Positions 50,178 through 58,403 are shown, counted from the stretch's first letter. The stretch is 64,000 bases of DNA from Paludibacteraceae bacterium (GCA_016297215.1 JAEDGZ010000006.1:10543-74542), one strand, 5' to 3'. Notes: generated by a model not told the origin, from the letters alone. Numbers and translations are program-made.

Positions 50178-51404
50178 CTATTTTATCCCCAGTTTCTTCC
50201 GTATATCCTTCGGCAGGGCGTCTTTGTGGAGAAGGACATCGTTGGTCTTGTATTGCATGAACGCCTCCGATACGTACCAGATACCTTTGTAGTCGCTCTT
50301 CTGCGTGCCCCACGAGTTCTTCACCATGTAGTAGCGTTTGCCGTTCTGGTCTTTCGCCACGCCGAAAATCTGCATGCCGTGGTCGTCGGTGGTCTCCCAA
50401 CTGTCGAACGCCTGTTGGCGCATCTCCTGCGTGATGGTCATCTCCGGTAGCGGTTTCTTGGTCAACTCATCGCGCTTGTCTGCCTCCGACAGCCCGAGCC
50501 AGTGCGCCATATCCGAGCCCGTGAGGTCGGCTCCCTTATCGGCATCGGGCATCACGCCGATACCTTTGCGGGTGAAGCCCACCTCCGACACATCCGCGCC
50601 CCAAGCCAGCGTGTAACCCTGCGCCAGCGCGTGGTCGATGATACGCATCATGTCCTCCACCGGCACGTTGTACATCTGGTCCATGCGCCAGTTGTCCGGC
50701 ACCTCAAGGGCAAACTGCGTGTAGAAAGGATGGTGGGTGTAGGAGGTAATGCTCACATAATCATCGGCATTCAGCCCGAGCGACGCGGCAAAACTCTGCG
50801 GCGTGTACTCCTTGCCTTCGTAGGTAAAGGTCTCGGGGCACTCGCCCAAATAGGTGTCGTAGATGGCTTGCAGCCCTTTCTTCCACACGGGCGTCAGTTT
50901 CTTCAGCCGCCCGTTGGTGAGTGCACGCACATAGCCTTCCGCCAGCGCGTCCAACTCGTTGTGCACGGGCAGCGTGTCGCCTGCCGTTGCTCCGTATTGT
51001 ATGCCCGGCATCGCCTCTTGCGGCACCAGCCCGTAGTTCTTCAGGCAGTAGATGACATCGTATGCCGACCCGCCCGGGGCGAACTCTGTGGAGCCGTACA
51101 TGCGCACCACGTACTCGGCGCGGTCCATCATCGTGTGGTGCACCACGAACATCTCGCTCAGGTCGTACTCACCTTTACCCATGCGCAGCAACTCGCTCTC
51201 GAGGAATCCGATGGCCGAGAAACTCCAGCAAGTGCTGCTGCGGTGTTGGTTCTTCACGGGCGTAATGCCAAGGCTGTCCACCGTGGTGAACACAAAGCCT
51301 TCCGGCACTGAGTCTGCCGCCACAACGGCACTATCCTGCTGCGCATAGAGCGGCAGGACAAGCATAAAAGCACAAAGAATAGAGAGAATAATTTGTTTTT
51401 TCAT
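50178..51404 (-). CDS. Secreted C1-family (bleomycin-hydrolase-like) cysteine peptidase
   Basis: A 408-residue exported peptidase. The start at 51404 gives a signal peptide (KKQIILSILCAFMLVLPLYAQ); an in-frame ATG upstream adds 12 residues before it. The catalytic Cys is in STCWSFSAIGFLESELLR, the His in DDHGMQIFGVAKD and the Asn in MVKNSWGT. Family C1B members (PepC, bleomycin hydrolase) are aminopeptidases; this form is exported, as in several gut Bacteroidales. The 234-base stretch between it and ridA (49944-50177) shows no gene. Confidence 0.92.
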   Translation of the reverse strand: MKKQIILSILCAFMLVLPLYAQQDSAVVAADSVPEGFVFTTVDSLGITPVKNQHRSSTCWSFSAIGFLESELLRMGKGEYDLSEMFVVHHTMMDRAEYVVRMYGSTEFAPGGSAYDVIYCLKNYGLVPQEAMPGIQYGATAGDTLPVHNELDALAEGYVRALTNGRLKKLTPVWKKGLQAIYDTYLGECPETFTYEGKEYTPQSFAASLGLNADDYVSITSYTHHPFYTQFALEVPDNWRMDQMYNVPVEDMMRIIDHALAQGYTLAWGADVSEVGFTRKGIGVMPDADKGADLTGSDMAHWLGLSEADKRDELTKKPLPEMTITQEMRQQAFDSWETTDDHGMQIFGVAKDQNGKRYYMVKNSWGTQKSDYKGIWYVSEAFMQYKTNDVLLHKDALPKDIRKKLGIK

Positions 51405-51532
51405 AATGGTCAGCATTATTGTAAAAAAATACTTGAACAATTCTTGATAATAATTTGTAGAAAAAGAAAGTTCAGACTATTGTTTGTTATTGGGAGGAAA
51501 AAGTTTTGTATAAATCCATCACAAATTCGCCG

Positions 51533-51564
51533 CAAAGATACAAAAAAAAAGCGAGATACGCAAA
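51533..51564 (-). promoter_or_regulatory. Promoter of the C1 peptidase gene
   Basis: Minus strand: TTTG at 51561-51564, a 20-bp spacer rich in T, TATCTTTG at 51533-51540. The leader to the start at 51404 is about 125 bases. Confidence 0.8.
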
Positions 51565-51614
51565 TAAAGTTGTAAAAACTTATTTTTTTTGATAGTATCG
51601 CGTACGAAACAACA

Positions 51615-51652
51615 CATAAAAAACAACCGTCTAACCACAAGTTAGGCGGTTG
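51615..51652 (-). terminator. Intrinsic terminator of the RNase G gene
   Basis: CAACCGCCTAAC and GTTAGACGGTTG (minus strand, one G-U) pair around 5 bases, followed by TTTTTTATG. It sits 11 bases after the stop codon. Confidence 0.88.
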
Positions 51653-51663
51653 CTTTTGTCAGG

Positions 51664-53487
51664 TTACTTTTCTCCGTTTTGAGGATTGGGTTGTTTTGCT
51701 TTGTTCGTTTTTTTTTCGGCTTTCTTTGGTTCAGCAGGTTCGGCTTTCTCTGCCTTCTTTGGCTCTTTGGGAGCGGCTTTTGTCGTCTCCTTTTTTGAGG
51801 TGGTGGCAGGAGCGGCTTTCTTTGTTGCTTCCTTTTTGGGAGCAGCGGGAGCGGCTTTTGGCGGCTCTTTCTGCTCCTCTGCGGGAGCCGTTTGCTTCTC
51901 CTCCTGCTTGTCAGCTTTCTTCTCGTCTTTTTTCTCCTCTTTGGGCAGTTGTAATGGGTTGCCCTGCGCATCGAAGAAACGAGTTTCGAGCATGCCGAGA
52001 CTCTGGTTCTCAATCACTCTGACGCCGAACTTACGCCGCCACCGGTTGGCTAAACTGCTGAAGAGTCCGCGTGTGGCGTAAGAATAGACGAAGGGGTGCA
52101 GATGCAGTCGAAGTCGCTTGCCGAAATGCTCGGTGAAATGCTCTATCTCTTCCTGCACTTGGTCGGTAAAGAGTAGGGTAGGTTGCACTTTGCCTTTTCC
52201 CATACAGGTCGGGCATACCTCCATCACCTCCATCTCTACCGCCGGGCGTACGCGCTGGCGTGTGATCTGCATCAGTCCGAACTTGCTGAGCGGCAGCACG
52301 TTGTGGCGTGCTCGGTCGCGCTCCATCAGTTTGCGCATGTAGTCGTAGAGTTGCTGTTGGTGCTCCTTCGAGTCCATGTCGATAAAGTCCACAATGATGA
52401 TGCCGCCTATATCGCGCAGCCGCAACTGGTGCGCCAACTCCTCGGCTGCCAGCATGTTAAACTGGTAGGCGTTCTCCTCTTGGTCCTCAAAAATCTTTTT
52501 GCTTCCAGAGTTAACGTCGATAGAGAAGAGTGCCTCGGTGCGGTCGATGATCAGGTAGCCGCCGTGCTTGAATCCAACCACGCGCCCTAAGCCTGTTTTC
52601 ATCTGTCGAGTGATGTCGAACTTGTCAAAGATCGGTTGTGTCCCTTCGTAGAATTTCACAATTTTTGCGCTCTCCGGCGCAACGAGTTCCAGATACTGGC
52701 GCACCTCATCGTAAACGCCTTGGTCGTTGACCTGAATGGAGGTGAAGTCGGGCGACAACACATCGCGAATGATTCCGATGGTGCGCCCTATCTCCTCGCT
52801 GACGAGGCTGACGGGTTCTTTCTTCTGGAGGGATTTGACGGTGTCTTCCCAGCGTTGCACGAGCAGCCGCAACTCGTTGTCCAACTCCGCGGCACGTTTG
52901 TCCTCCGCCACGGTGCGCACGATGATACCGAAACCTTGGGGTTTGATGGAGAGTAGCAACTGCTTGAGTCGCGAACGCTCCGCCTCCCGTTTGATTTTCT
53001 GGCTCACCATCACGCCGTCCGCAAACGGTATGAGCACCATGTTGCGTCCTGCAATGCTGATTTCTGCCGTCAGGCGCGGTCCTTTGGTGTTGATGGGCTC
53101 TTTGGTTACCTGTACGAGAATGGGGTCGCCCACTTTCAGCACATCGGCTATCTGCCCTTCTTTGCCCACCTCGGGCTCGCGTTTGATTTTGTCCGTTGCC
53201 GGCACTTTTCTTCTGTCCGACACCGCCTTCGTAACATACGAACGCAATGTGCGGAACTGTGCACCCAAATCCAAGTAATGGAGAAAAGCTTCTTTCTCAT
53301 AGCCTACATCCACAAAGACTGCATTCAGCGCGGGCATCACTTTCTTCACTCGCCCGTAGTAGATATTCCCCACTGCGAAGTTATCTTGATTCCGCTTCTC
53401 GCGGTTCACCTCTTGCAGGCGGTCATCCTCTGTTAGCGCGATAGCAATCTCTTGTGGCTGTACATCCACAATCAATTCGCTTTTCAT
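51664..53487 (-). CDS. rng: Ribonuclease E/G family endoribonuclease
   Basis: A 607-residue RNase G. The S1-like start (NIYYGRVKKVMPALNAVFVDVGYEKEAFLHY) has a small insertion, then RMKTGLGRVVGFKHGGYLIIDRTEALFSIDVNSG and the catalytic DFIDMDSKEHQQQLYDYM (two Asp), with the zinc link VCPTCMGKGKV. The last 90 residues are a Lys/Glu/Ala/Pro tail of repeated (A/E)PKK-type units, likely disordered; such tails on RNase E recruit other RNA-decay proteins. The sequence around residues 60-100 (SYVTKAVSDRRKVPATDKIK) is also an insert. Confidence 0.95.
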   Translation of the reverse strand: MKSELIVDVQPQEIAIALTEDDRLQEVNREKRNQDNFAVGNIYYGRVKKVMPALNAVFVDVGYEKEAFLHYLDLGAQFRTLRSYVTKAVSDRRKVPATDKIKREPEVGKEGQIADVLKVGDPILVQVTKEPINTKGPRLTAEISIAGRNMVLIPFADGVMVSQKIKREAERSRLKQLLLSIKPQGFGIIVRTVAEDKRAAELDNELRLLVQRWEDTVKSLQKKEPVSLVSEEIGRTIGIIRDVLSPDFTSIQVNDQGVYDEVRQYLELVAPESAKIVKFYEGTQPIFDKFDITRQMKTGLGRVVGFKHGGYLIIDRTEALFSIDVNSGSKKIFEDQEENAYQFNMLAAEELAHQLRLRDIGGIIIVDFIDMDSKEHQQQLYDYMRKLMERDRARHNVLPLSKFGLMQITRQRVRPAVEMEVMEVCPTCMGKGKVQPTLLFTDQVQEEIEHFTEHFGKRLRLHLHPFVYSYATRGLFSSLANRWRRKFGVRVIENQSLGMLETRFFDAQGNPLQLPKEEKKDEKKADKQEEKQTAPAEEQKEPPKAAPAAPKKEATKKAAPATTSKKETTKAAPKEPKKAEKAEPAEPKKAEKKTNKAKQPNPQNGEK

Positions 53488-53682
53488 ACTACATAGATAA
53501 ATAAAATTAGTTCAATAGAGTTCAATGGTAGCGCCCCTTTTTTAATTTGAAAATGTGTAAATTTGTAAATGTGAAAATTGCCATGCGGCGGAAATAATTT
53601 TCAATTTTCAAATTCTTATTTTTCAAATTCCTACAAGTCAGCAACTACCCTGAACAATATTGAACATACACGCTAAATCGTC
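53488..53682. other. A+T-rich gap upstream of the RNase G gene
   Basis: No gene. It holds near-repeats of TGTAAATT / TGTGAAAATTG (53546-53580) and their inverted echo CAATTTTCAAATTC (53601-53615 and on). Confidence 0.5.
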
Positions 53683-53772
53683 TTACTTATGCTTATGACG
53701 ATTCTTACGCAAACGTTTTTTACGCTTGTGAGTAGACATCTTATGTCTCTTATGCTTCTTTCCGTTTGGCAT
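53683..53772 (-). CDS. 29-residue basic ribosome-associated peptide (AURKAIP1/COX24-like)
   Basis: A tiny open frame with start and stop, MPNGKKHKRHKMSTHKRKK then RLRKNRHKHK, almost all Lys, Arg and His. I recognise it as the short conserved peptide annotated in Bacteroidota with the AURKAIP1/COX24 domain, thought to sit on the ribosome. It is too short for gene finders. It lies upstream of rng and downstream of the HU gene on the same strand, and may share the HU promoter. Confidence 0.85.
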   Translation of the reverse strand: MPNGKKHKRHKMSTHKRKKRLRKNRHKHK

Positions 53773-53818
53773 AATTGTTAGTTATTAAATGGTTAATTAT
53801 TATGTTGTTTTCCACTAT

Positions 53819-53840
53819 GGGATGCAGGCATCTCGCCTGC
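53819..53840 (+). repeat. Dispersed palindromic repeat, second subfamily
   Basis: GGGATGCAGGCATCTC then GCCTGC, in the 89-base gap between the HU gene and the 29-residue peptide gene. Confidence 0.85.
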
Positions 53841-53861
53841 GGGTAAATAAATTTTGCGTTT

Positions 53862-54134
53862 TTAACGCACTTCCTTTGCGAAATCGCGGGAAGCCTTGAA
53901 GGCAGGAATCTTATGCTCGGGCACCTCTACGCTCGTATTAGCAAGGATGTTGCGTGCTATCTTGGCAGCGCGGGTCTTCGTGGTGAATGTGCCGAAACCG
54001 CGGAGATATACGTTCTCGCCGTTTGCTACTGTTTTCTTGATGTTGCTCATCGCCGACTCCAGTATATGACCTATCGATTTCTTGTCATAACCGGTCTTGA
54101 TCGAAATTTCCGTGATAAGTTCTGCTTTTGTCAT
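53862..54134 (-). CDS. HU-family DNA-binding protein
   Basis: A 90-residue nucleoid protein. MTKAELITEISIKTGYDKKSIGHILESAM is the dimerisation helix pair, VYLRGFGTFTTKTRAAKIARN the DNA arm start, and IPAFKASRDFAKEV the end. The arm is of normal length. Unlike many HU, the central I-P residue region that kinks DNA is ANTSVEVPEHKIPAFK. Its promoter lies at 54256-54285, giving a leader of about 115 bases. Confidence 0.95.
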   Translation of the reverse strand: MTKAELITEISIKTGYDKKSIGHILESAMSNIKKTVANGENVYLRGFGTFTTKTRAAKIARNILANTSVEVPEHKIPAFKASRDFAKEVR

Positions 54135-54255
54135 AACAGTTTAATGATTTTATTACGTTTATTACGTTAGTTGCTTTGGTCTTGTTATTTTTGTAGTGAG
54201 TATAGTTTGTAGCGGTATTTCCCCGTAGCCGTTCTTCTTTCCGCGAAAATCGGTG

Positions 54256-54285
54256 CAAAGTTACTATAAATTATTGAAATACAAA
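54256..54285 (-). promoter_or_regulatory. Promoter of the HU gene
   Basis: Minus strand: TTTG at 54282-54285, 18-bp spacer, TAACTTTG at 54256-54263; the spacer is 2 bp shorter than in the other promoters here. Confidence 0.7.
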
Positions 54286-54303
54286 AGTTTTTTGCAAAAA
54301 AAA

Positions 54304-54335
54304 TTGCATTTTTGTGCATTTTTTTGTAATTTTGC
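54304..54335 (+). promoter_or_regulatory. Promoter of mutY
   Basis: TTG at 54304-54306, 20-bp spacer, TAATTTTG at 54327-54334. It is divergent from the HU promoter. The transcript leader (about 95 bases) contains the palindromic repeat at 54371-54393. Confidence 0.72.
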
Positions 54336-54370
54336 GCCCTGAAAAGGGGAAAATGAGGCTCTTAACCATC

Positions 54371-54393
54371 GGGGACGCAGGCGTCTCGCCTGC
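54371..54393 (+). repeat. Dispersed palindromic repeat in the mutY leader
   Basis: Identical over 23 bases to the copy at 39701-39723 (GGGGACGCAGGCGTCTC then GCCTGC). It would form a stem in the mutY mRNA, 43 bases before the start codon. Confidence 0.9.
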
Positions 54394-54436
54394 GAGTTAT
54401 TGTATAGTAAACAACTTAAAAACGCAACAACGCTCT

Positions 54437-55474
54437 ATGCAAATTCATACTGCTCTTTATCGTTGGTACGACCAAAATCACCGCGTACTGCCATGGCGTG
54501 ATTCGGATGACCCCTATGCCATCTGGATTTCCGAGATTATCTTGCAGCAGACACGCGTGGCGCAGGGAATGGACTATTTCCTGCGGTTTATACAGCGTTT
54601 TCCTGATGTGCGAACGTTGGCAGAAGCGAACGAAGATGAGGTGCTTCGCTATTGGCAGGGGCTCGGCTACTACTCTCGCGCCCGCAATCTGCATAAGGCG
54701 GCGAAGATGATAGTGGAGCAGGGCTGGTTGCCTTTCCCTCAGACCTTCGAGCAGATACGCCTCCTCCCGGGCGTGGGCGACTACACGGCAGGGGCGATAG
54801 CGTCTTTTGCCTACAACCTGCCTTATCCCGCTATGGACGGCAATGTCTATCGCGTTGTGGCGCGGCTGTTCGATTGCGATATACCTTTCGACACCACGCA
54901 GGGGAAGAAGCATTTCCACCAACTGATAGAGCAGATATTAGACAAGTCGAAGGCGCGACTATTCAACTCCGCAGTGATGGAGTTCGGTGCCCTCTACTGC
55001 ACGCCGTCGTTGTATCTATCCGAAGATGAGGTGAGCCGTTGCACCCTCTGTCCATTGCAGGTGCATTGCCTTGGCTTTCAACACCATACGGCGGAACTGC
55101 TGCCTGTGCGCAAACCGCGCCCCCAACTGCGCGACCGCTACCTGAACTATTACATATATGTTTCACGCGCGCACGAGGGCGAGGAGCCGCAGACGCTGAT
55201 TCAGCAGCGGACGGGCAAGGATATATGGCAGCATCTGTATGAGTTCCCTTTGCGCGAGACACAGGATGAATTATTGCCGCCCGAGAAAGGCGTGGTCTAT
55301 CGCGACTTTATGCATGTTCTCTCTCATCAGCGCCTCCATGCTCGCTTCTTCTATCTCCCTGTGGATACGTTGCCGAAGATTGCGGGCGCGATGGTCGTGG
55401 AGTGGTCGCGCTTGGACGACTATGCCTTTTCCCGCCTCACGCTAAACGCTTTGTCGGCTATAGCACGAGATTGA
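54437..55474 (+). CDS. mutY: A/G-specific adenine glycosylase
   Basis: A 345-residue MutY that removes A opposite 8-oxoG. The start at 54437 is the conserved MQIHTALYRWYDQNHRVLPWR; an open frame upstream spans the repeat. Catalytic residues are in WISEIILQQTRV (Glu) and LLPGVGDYTAGAIASFAY (Asp). The iron-sulfur motif is unusual: C-x13-C-x2-C-x5-C (YCTPSLYLSEDEVSRCTLC, then PLQVHC), where MutY normally has C-x6-C-x2-C-x5-C. The C-terminal MutT-like domain follows (YYIYVSRAHEG...WQHLYEFPL). Its 3' end overlaps the permease gene by 17 bases. Confidence 0.93.
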   Translation: MQIHTALYRWYDQNHRVLPWRDSDDPYAIWISEIILQQTRVAQGMDYFLRFIQRFPDVRTLAEANEDEVLRYWQGLGYYSRARNLHKAAKMIVEQGWLPFPQTFEQIRLLPGVGDYTAGAIASFAYNLPYPAMDGNVYRVVARLFDCDIPFDTTQGKKHFHQLIEQILDKSKARLFNSAVMEFGALYCTPSLYLSEDEVSRCTLCPLQVHCLGFQHHTAELLPVRKPRPQLRDRYLNYYIYVSRAHEGEEPQTLIQQRTGKDIWQHLYEFPLRETQDELLPPEKGVVYRDFMHVLSHQRLHARFFYLPVDTLPKIAGAMVVEWSRLDDYAFSRLTLNALSAIARD

Positions 55475-56429
55475 AGAAATATCCGAGTAGGAGGATGGCG
55501 AGCGTAACGCTTCCGAAGAAGATACCTATCAGTCGCCAACTCATCACTTTCTTGAGCATAGTGGCTTCGGGCAACGACAGTCCGACCACCGCCATCATAA
55601 ACGCCATGGCTGTTCCGAGTGCTACCCCCTTGCTGACCAGCACTTGCACGATAGGCACCACGCCGGCGGCATTGGCGTACATCGGCACTGCCAAGACCAC
55701 TGCCAGCGGCACGGCATACCAACTATCTGTCGAGAGGTGGTCGGCAAAGAAATCCTCAGGCACATAGCCGTGGATAGCCGCTCCGATGGCAATACCTATC
55801 AGCACATAGACCAACACTCCTCGCACGATGCGCCAAGCGTCGAGCAGGATAGCGGGCAAGCGTTTAAGGAAAGGCAGCGAGGCGGCGTCGGCAGTAGTGT
55901 CGGAAGAGAGGGGCGGGGACTGCAACAACTGTTGAATCCACGGCGAGAGATAGCGCTCCAGCCGCAACTGCCCTAGCACGATGCCCAGCACGGTGCCGAG
56001 CACGAGCCCCGATGCGATATAGATAAGCGTGATACGCCAGCCGAATGTGGCGGCGAACATCGCCACCGCCACCTCGTTTATCAGCGGAGAGGTGATGAGA
56101 AACGACAAGGTTACGCCCAATGGTATGCCCCCGCGCACAAACCCGATAAAGAGCGGGATACTCGAGCAGGAGCAGAACGGCGTTATCGCGCCAAACAACG
56201 CTGCCTGCAGGTATTGCATGCCGAACAGGCGTTTGGACGAAAGAAACCCGCGCAGACGCTCCACAGGCATATACGCATTGATAATACCCATAAGGCTGCT
56301 GATGAGAAAGAGCAACAGCAGAATCTTGGTGGTGTCATAAATAAAGAAATTCAGTGCCTGACCCAAGTGCGTCTCCGCACTCAAGCCGCACATATCATAT
56401 ATAAGCCAATCGGCGAATTGTTGTAACAT
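55458..56429 (-). CDS. ArsP-type permease (PF03773 family)
   Basis: A 323-residue membrane protein with about eight helices and the family motif GAITPFCSCSSIPLFIGFVRGGIPLG, then SFLITSPLINEVAV; the second half repeats the plan (YANAAGVVPIVQVLVSKGVALG, VGLSLPEATMLKKVM). ArsP relatives export organoarsenicals, with cysteines in the CSCSS motif. As the last gene of an ArsR-led set, an arsenical or other thiol-reactive metal substrate is likely; other PF03773 members have different or unknown roles. Confidence 0.82.
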   Translation of the reverse strand: MLQQFADWLIYDMCGLSAETHLGQALNFFIYDTTKILLLLFLISSLMGIINAYMPVERLRGFLSSKRLFGMQYLQAALFGAITPFCSCSSIPLFIGFVRGGIPLGVTLSFLITSPLINEVAVAMFAATFGWRITLIYIASGLVLGTVLGIVLGQLRLERYLSPWIQQLLQSPPLSSDTTADAASLPFLKRLPAILLDAWRIVRGVLVYVLIGIAIGAAIHGYVPEDFFADHLSTDSWYAVPLAVVLAVPMYANAAGVVPIVQVLVSKGVALGTAMAFMMAVVGLSLPEATMLKKVMSWRLIGIFFGSVTLAILLLGYFFNLVL

Positions 56430-56435
56430 CTCTGG

Positions 56436-56464
56436 ATTTACGATTTACGATTTACGATTTTTGG
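56436..56464. repeat. GATTTAC simple repeat
   Basis: Four units of ATTTACG (56436-56460) fill the gap between the two permease genes. It is the same word as the repeat at 27078-27150, on the other strand. Confidence 0.8.
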
Positions 56465-56468
56465 TTTC

Positions 56469-57167
56469 CTACCATACATAATACACCCCTATTCCGATGA
56501 ATAGGATGGCGACGATGCGGTTGAGCCATCGTTGGACGATGGCGGTCGTTTGGTAGAATCGGCTGATGCTGCCCACCGAGAACGCCAGTATCCATGCCAC
56601 TATCAAGACGGGTAGGGCAGTGGCGAGGGCAAAAAGTACGGGCAGCCAATAGCCGTATGCCGCATGGGCGGACATCGGGATGAGCATGCCGAAATAGAAC
56701 ACTGCACTCGTCGGGCAGAATGCCAATGCAAATAGTATTCCCAGCAGGAAAGAGCCCCATGCACCTTTGGCAGCAAGTCGCTGTCCGTTACCGCCCGAAT
56801 AGCCGAAGCCTCGCAAGTTCAGTTGCTCGCTCACCAGCATGAACGTCCCCACGAGCATCAGGACGATTCCTACTACCAACCCGCCTCTGCCGCTTAACAG
56901 CCGTTGTATCTGAAAAACGCTCTCGCCCGCGCGAAGCACGGAGATGAGCACTGCGCCGAGAACACCGTAGGAGACCACGCGCCCCGCAGCATAGAGCAAG
57001 CCGCTCACGAAGGTGCGCCGCGGCGTGTCCACATGCTTGCCGATATAGCCTATCGCGGCGATGTTCGTCGCCAGCGGGCAAGGGCTGATGGCAGTCAGCA
57101 AGCCCAGCACACATGCTGTCAGTGCGGGCGTGGTGCTATTGTCTAATATCGTTTGCAGCCATTGCAT
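56469..57167 (-). CDS. CcdA-like permease (ArsG-type)
   Basis: A 232-residue protein with six membrane helices and the CcdA/DsbD plan: GLLTAISPCPLATNIAAIGYIG near the start and LLGILFALAFCPTSAVFYFGML in the second half, each with a conserved Cys-Pro. CcdA proteins pass electrons across the membrane to periplasmic thioredoxins. In Bacteroidota a related family (ArsG) accompanies an ArsF-like thioredoxin, as here, and is annotated as an aminobenzyl-arsenical efflux partner. The start overlaps arsF by 25 bases. Confidence 0.82.
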   Translation of the reverse strand: MQWLQTILDNSTTPALTACVLGLLTAISPCPLATNIAAIGYIGKHVDTPRRTFVSGLLYAAGRVVSYGVLGAVLISVLRAGESVFQIQRLLSGRGGLVVGIVLMLVGTFMLVSEQLNLRGFGYSGGNGQRLAAKGAWGSFLLGILFALAFCPTSAVFYFGMLIPMSAHAAYGYWLPVLFALATALPVLIVAWILAFSVGSISRFYQTTAIVQRWLNRIVAILFIGIGVYYVW

Positions 57168-57589
57168 ACCTTCATCACCTCCTCTTTGAGTTTGTCAGGT
57201 TGTTGGCGGGCATAGGCAAATGCCTGCTCCGTTAGGTTCGTAATTTCGCCGTTGCAGTCGATGATAAGCGATGACCACGCCACCTCGTAGCGTTCTGCCA
57301 GCGCCGTCTCATGCGTCCAATCTACCGCGCGGTAATGCACCTGCCCGCTTGCTATCGCTTCGCGCAACTCGTTCTTCGTCAGTTCTACCACCGCCTGCTC
57401 AATAGCGCGGCAGGTGGTGCAACGCTGCTTGCCGTAGAAATAGAGTATCTCTATCGGTGCCCGGGCGGTATCTGATACGGTTGTTTGTGATTGTTCGTTA
57501 GTTTGTGAACTATTCCCTGCGCCGCCGCAGGCAGATAATAGACATATAAGGGATAGGGCAAAACCTATACGCATTACTATACGATGCAT
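57143..57589 (-). CDS. ArsF-like thioredoxin-fold lipoprotein
   Basis: A 148-residue lipoprotein (lipobox LLSAC) with a single thioredoxin-like domain: IEILYFYGKQRCTTCRAIEQAV (C-T-T-C) and YEVAWSSLIIDCNGE. This matches the nitrophenyl-reductase subunit ArsF family of Bacteroidota, which sits with ArsG. It probably receives electrons from the CcdA-like partner and acts on an oxidised or metal-bound thiol outside the membrane. Its substrate is not known. Confidence 0.82.
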   Translation of the reverse strand: MHRIVMRIGFALSLICLLSACGGAGNSSQTNEQSQTTVSDTARAPIEILYFYGKQRCTTCRAIEQAVVELTKNELREAIASGQVHYRAVDWTHETALAERYEVAWSSLIIDCNGEITNLTEQAFAYARQQPDKLKEEVMKVCNGCKRY

Positions 57590-57625
57590 AATTGTAAAAT
57601 AGTAAATTGTGAAATTGTCAAATTC

Positions 57626-57859
57626 TTATGCTCCGAGCAGTTTCTTTACCTCCGTTTCGGATAGTCTGCCGGTGGCAGCCACTTGTCCGTCTATCACTAC
57701 TGCGGGCAGGGAGAGCACATTGTAGCGCATGATTTCCATGATGTCTTCCTGCTTGCTGACGTTTGCATCCAAGCCGCTCTCGCGAACCACTTTCTCCACG
57801 GTGGCGAACAATGCCTTGCACCCCGCACAACCCGTGCCTAAAATAATAATCTCTTTCAT
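57626..57859 (-). CDS. Small thioredoxin (MTH895-type)
   Basis: A 77-residue thioredoxin-like protein of the MTH895/TM0996 group: KEIIILGTGCAGCKALFATVEKV (C-A-G-C), SLPAVVIDGQVAATGRL with the cis-Pro. The ATG at 57859 is preferred; 27 extra codons upstream are open but not conserved in type. It is cytoplasmic and could reduce arsenical or metal-bound products. A 36-base spacer precedes arsF. Confidence 0.88.
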   Translation of the reverse strand: MKEIIILGTGCAGCKALFATVEKVVRESGLDANVSKQEDIMEIMRYNVLSLPAVVIDGQVAATGRLSETEVKKLLGA

Positions 57860-58035
57860 AAAATATAGTATGTTATTTGTTTTTATACGAATAACTTTTG
57901 TGGCGTCTGCTTTTCCTGATGATGAATGCGAAAGAAGCACTCACCATCAAGCCATCACGCAGACGAAAAAATTAATGAATAATTACACGATGATTAATGT
58001 TAAAAAACACTCGCACGATAATTCGTGTTACAAAT
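57860..58035. other. Gap between arsR and the thioredoxin gene
   Basis: No gene. Imperfect symmetries lie here: CGTCTGC (57904-57910) with GCAGACG (57959-57965) around a long loop, and CACGATAATTCGTG (58014-58027), a short dyad that could be an ArsR site. A second promoter is not clear. Confidence 0.4.
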
Positions 58036-58362
58036 CTACGAGCAGCAACCGTCTGCCGACTTTGCCACAAGCGGCTGTCCGAGGAACTCCTCGAAGAGCA
58101 TTTGGCAGAGCAACCAGTTTTGTCGATTGATACAGTATTTCACCTTGTTTCCTTCGATAGTCCCCTGTATCAGTCCCGCTTCTTTGAGGGCGGAGAGGTG
58201 CTGACTGACGGTGGCTTTGGCGATGGGCAATTCCTCTTCTATATGTCCGAAATAGCACTCGCTGCGTTGCGAGAGAAACTGCATGACGGCTATCCGCGCG
58301 GGATGCCCGAGGGCTTTGGCAAACTGCGCCAACTGCTCTTGTTTGAGGGTATAATTCTGCAT
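58036..58362 (-). CDS. ArsR/SmtB-family metal(loid)-sensing repressor
   Basis: A 108-residue winged-helix repressor. The start at 58362 (MQNYTLKQEQLAQFAKALGHP) is preferred over an extended frame that crosses the promoter. The recognition region is ELPIAKATVSQHLSALKEAGLI. Metal-binding cysteines are RSECYF near the start of helix 3 and the C-terminal GCCS pair; another pair is in KVKYCINRQNWLLC. ArsR proteins let go of DNA when As(III) or similar binds. It heads the five-gene set that ends with the ArsP-like permease. Confidence 0.9.
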   Translation of the reverse strand: MQNYTLKQEQLAQFAKALGHPARIAVMQFLSQRSECYFGHIEEELPIAKATVSQHLSALKEAGLIQGTIEGNKVKYCINRQNWLLCQMLFEEFLGQPLVAKSADGCCS

Positions 58363-58403
58363 CTGATTATCGCTTTTGTATATCGTTTTTTGAAAATCGT
58401 TCG

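Noticed and set aside
50502..51311. A 269-codon plus-strand open frame
   Set aside because: It is opposite the C1 peptidase, and its His/Arg-rich text has no domain.
57904..57965. Stem CGTCTGC/GCAGACG considered as a terminator
   Set aside because: A runs follow it on the plus strand and no T run follows on the minus strand; the loop is long. It may be a stem but not an intrinsic terminator.
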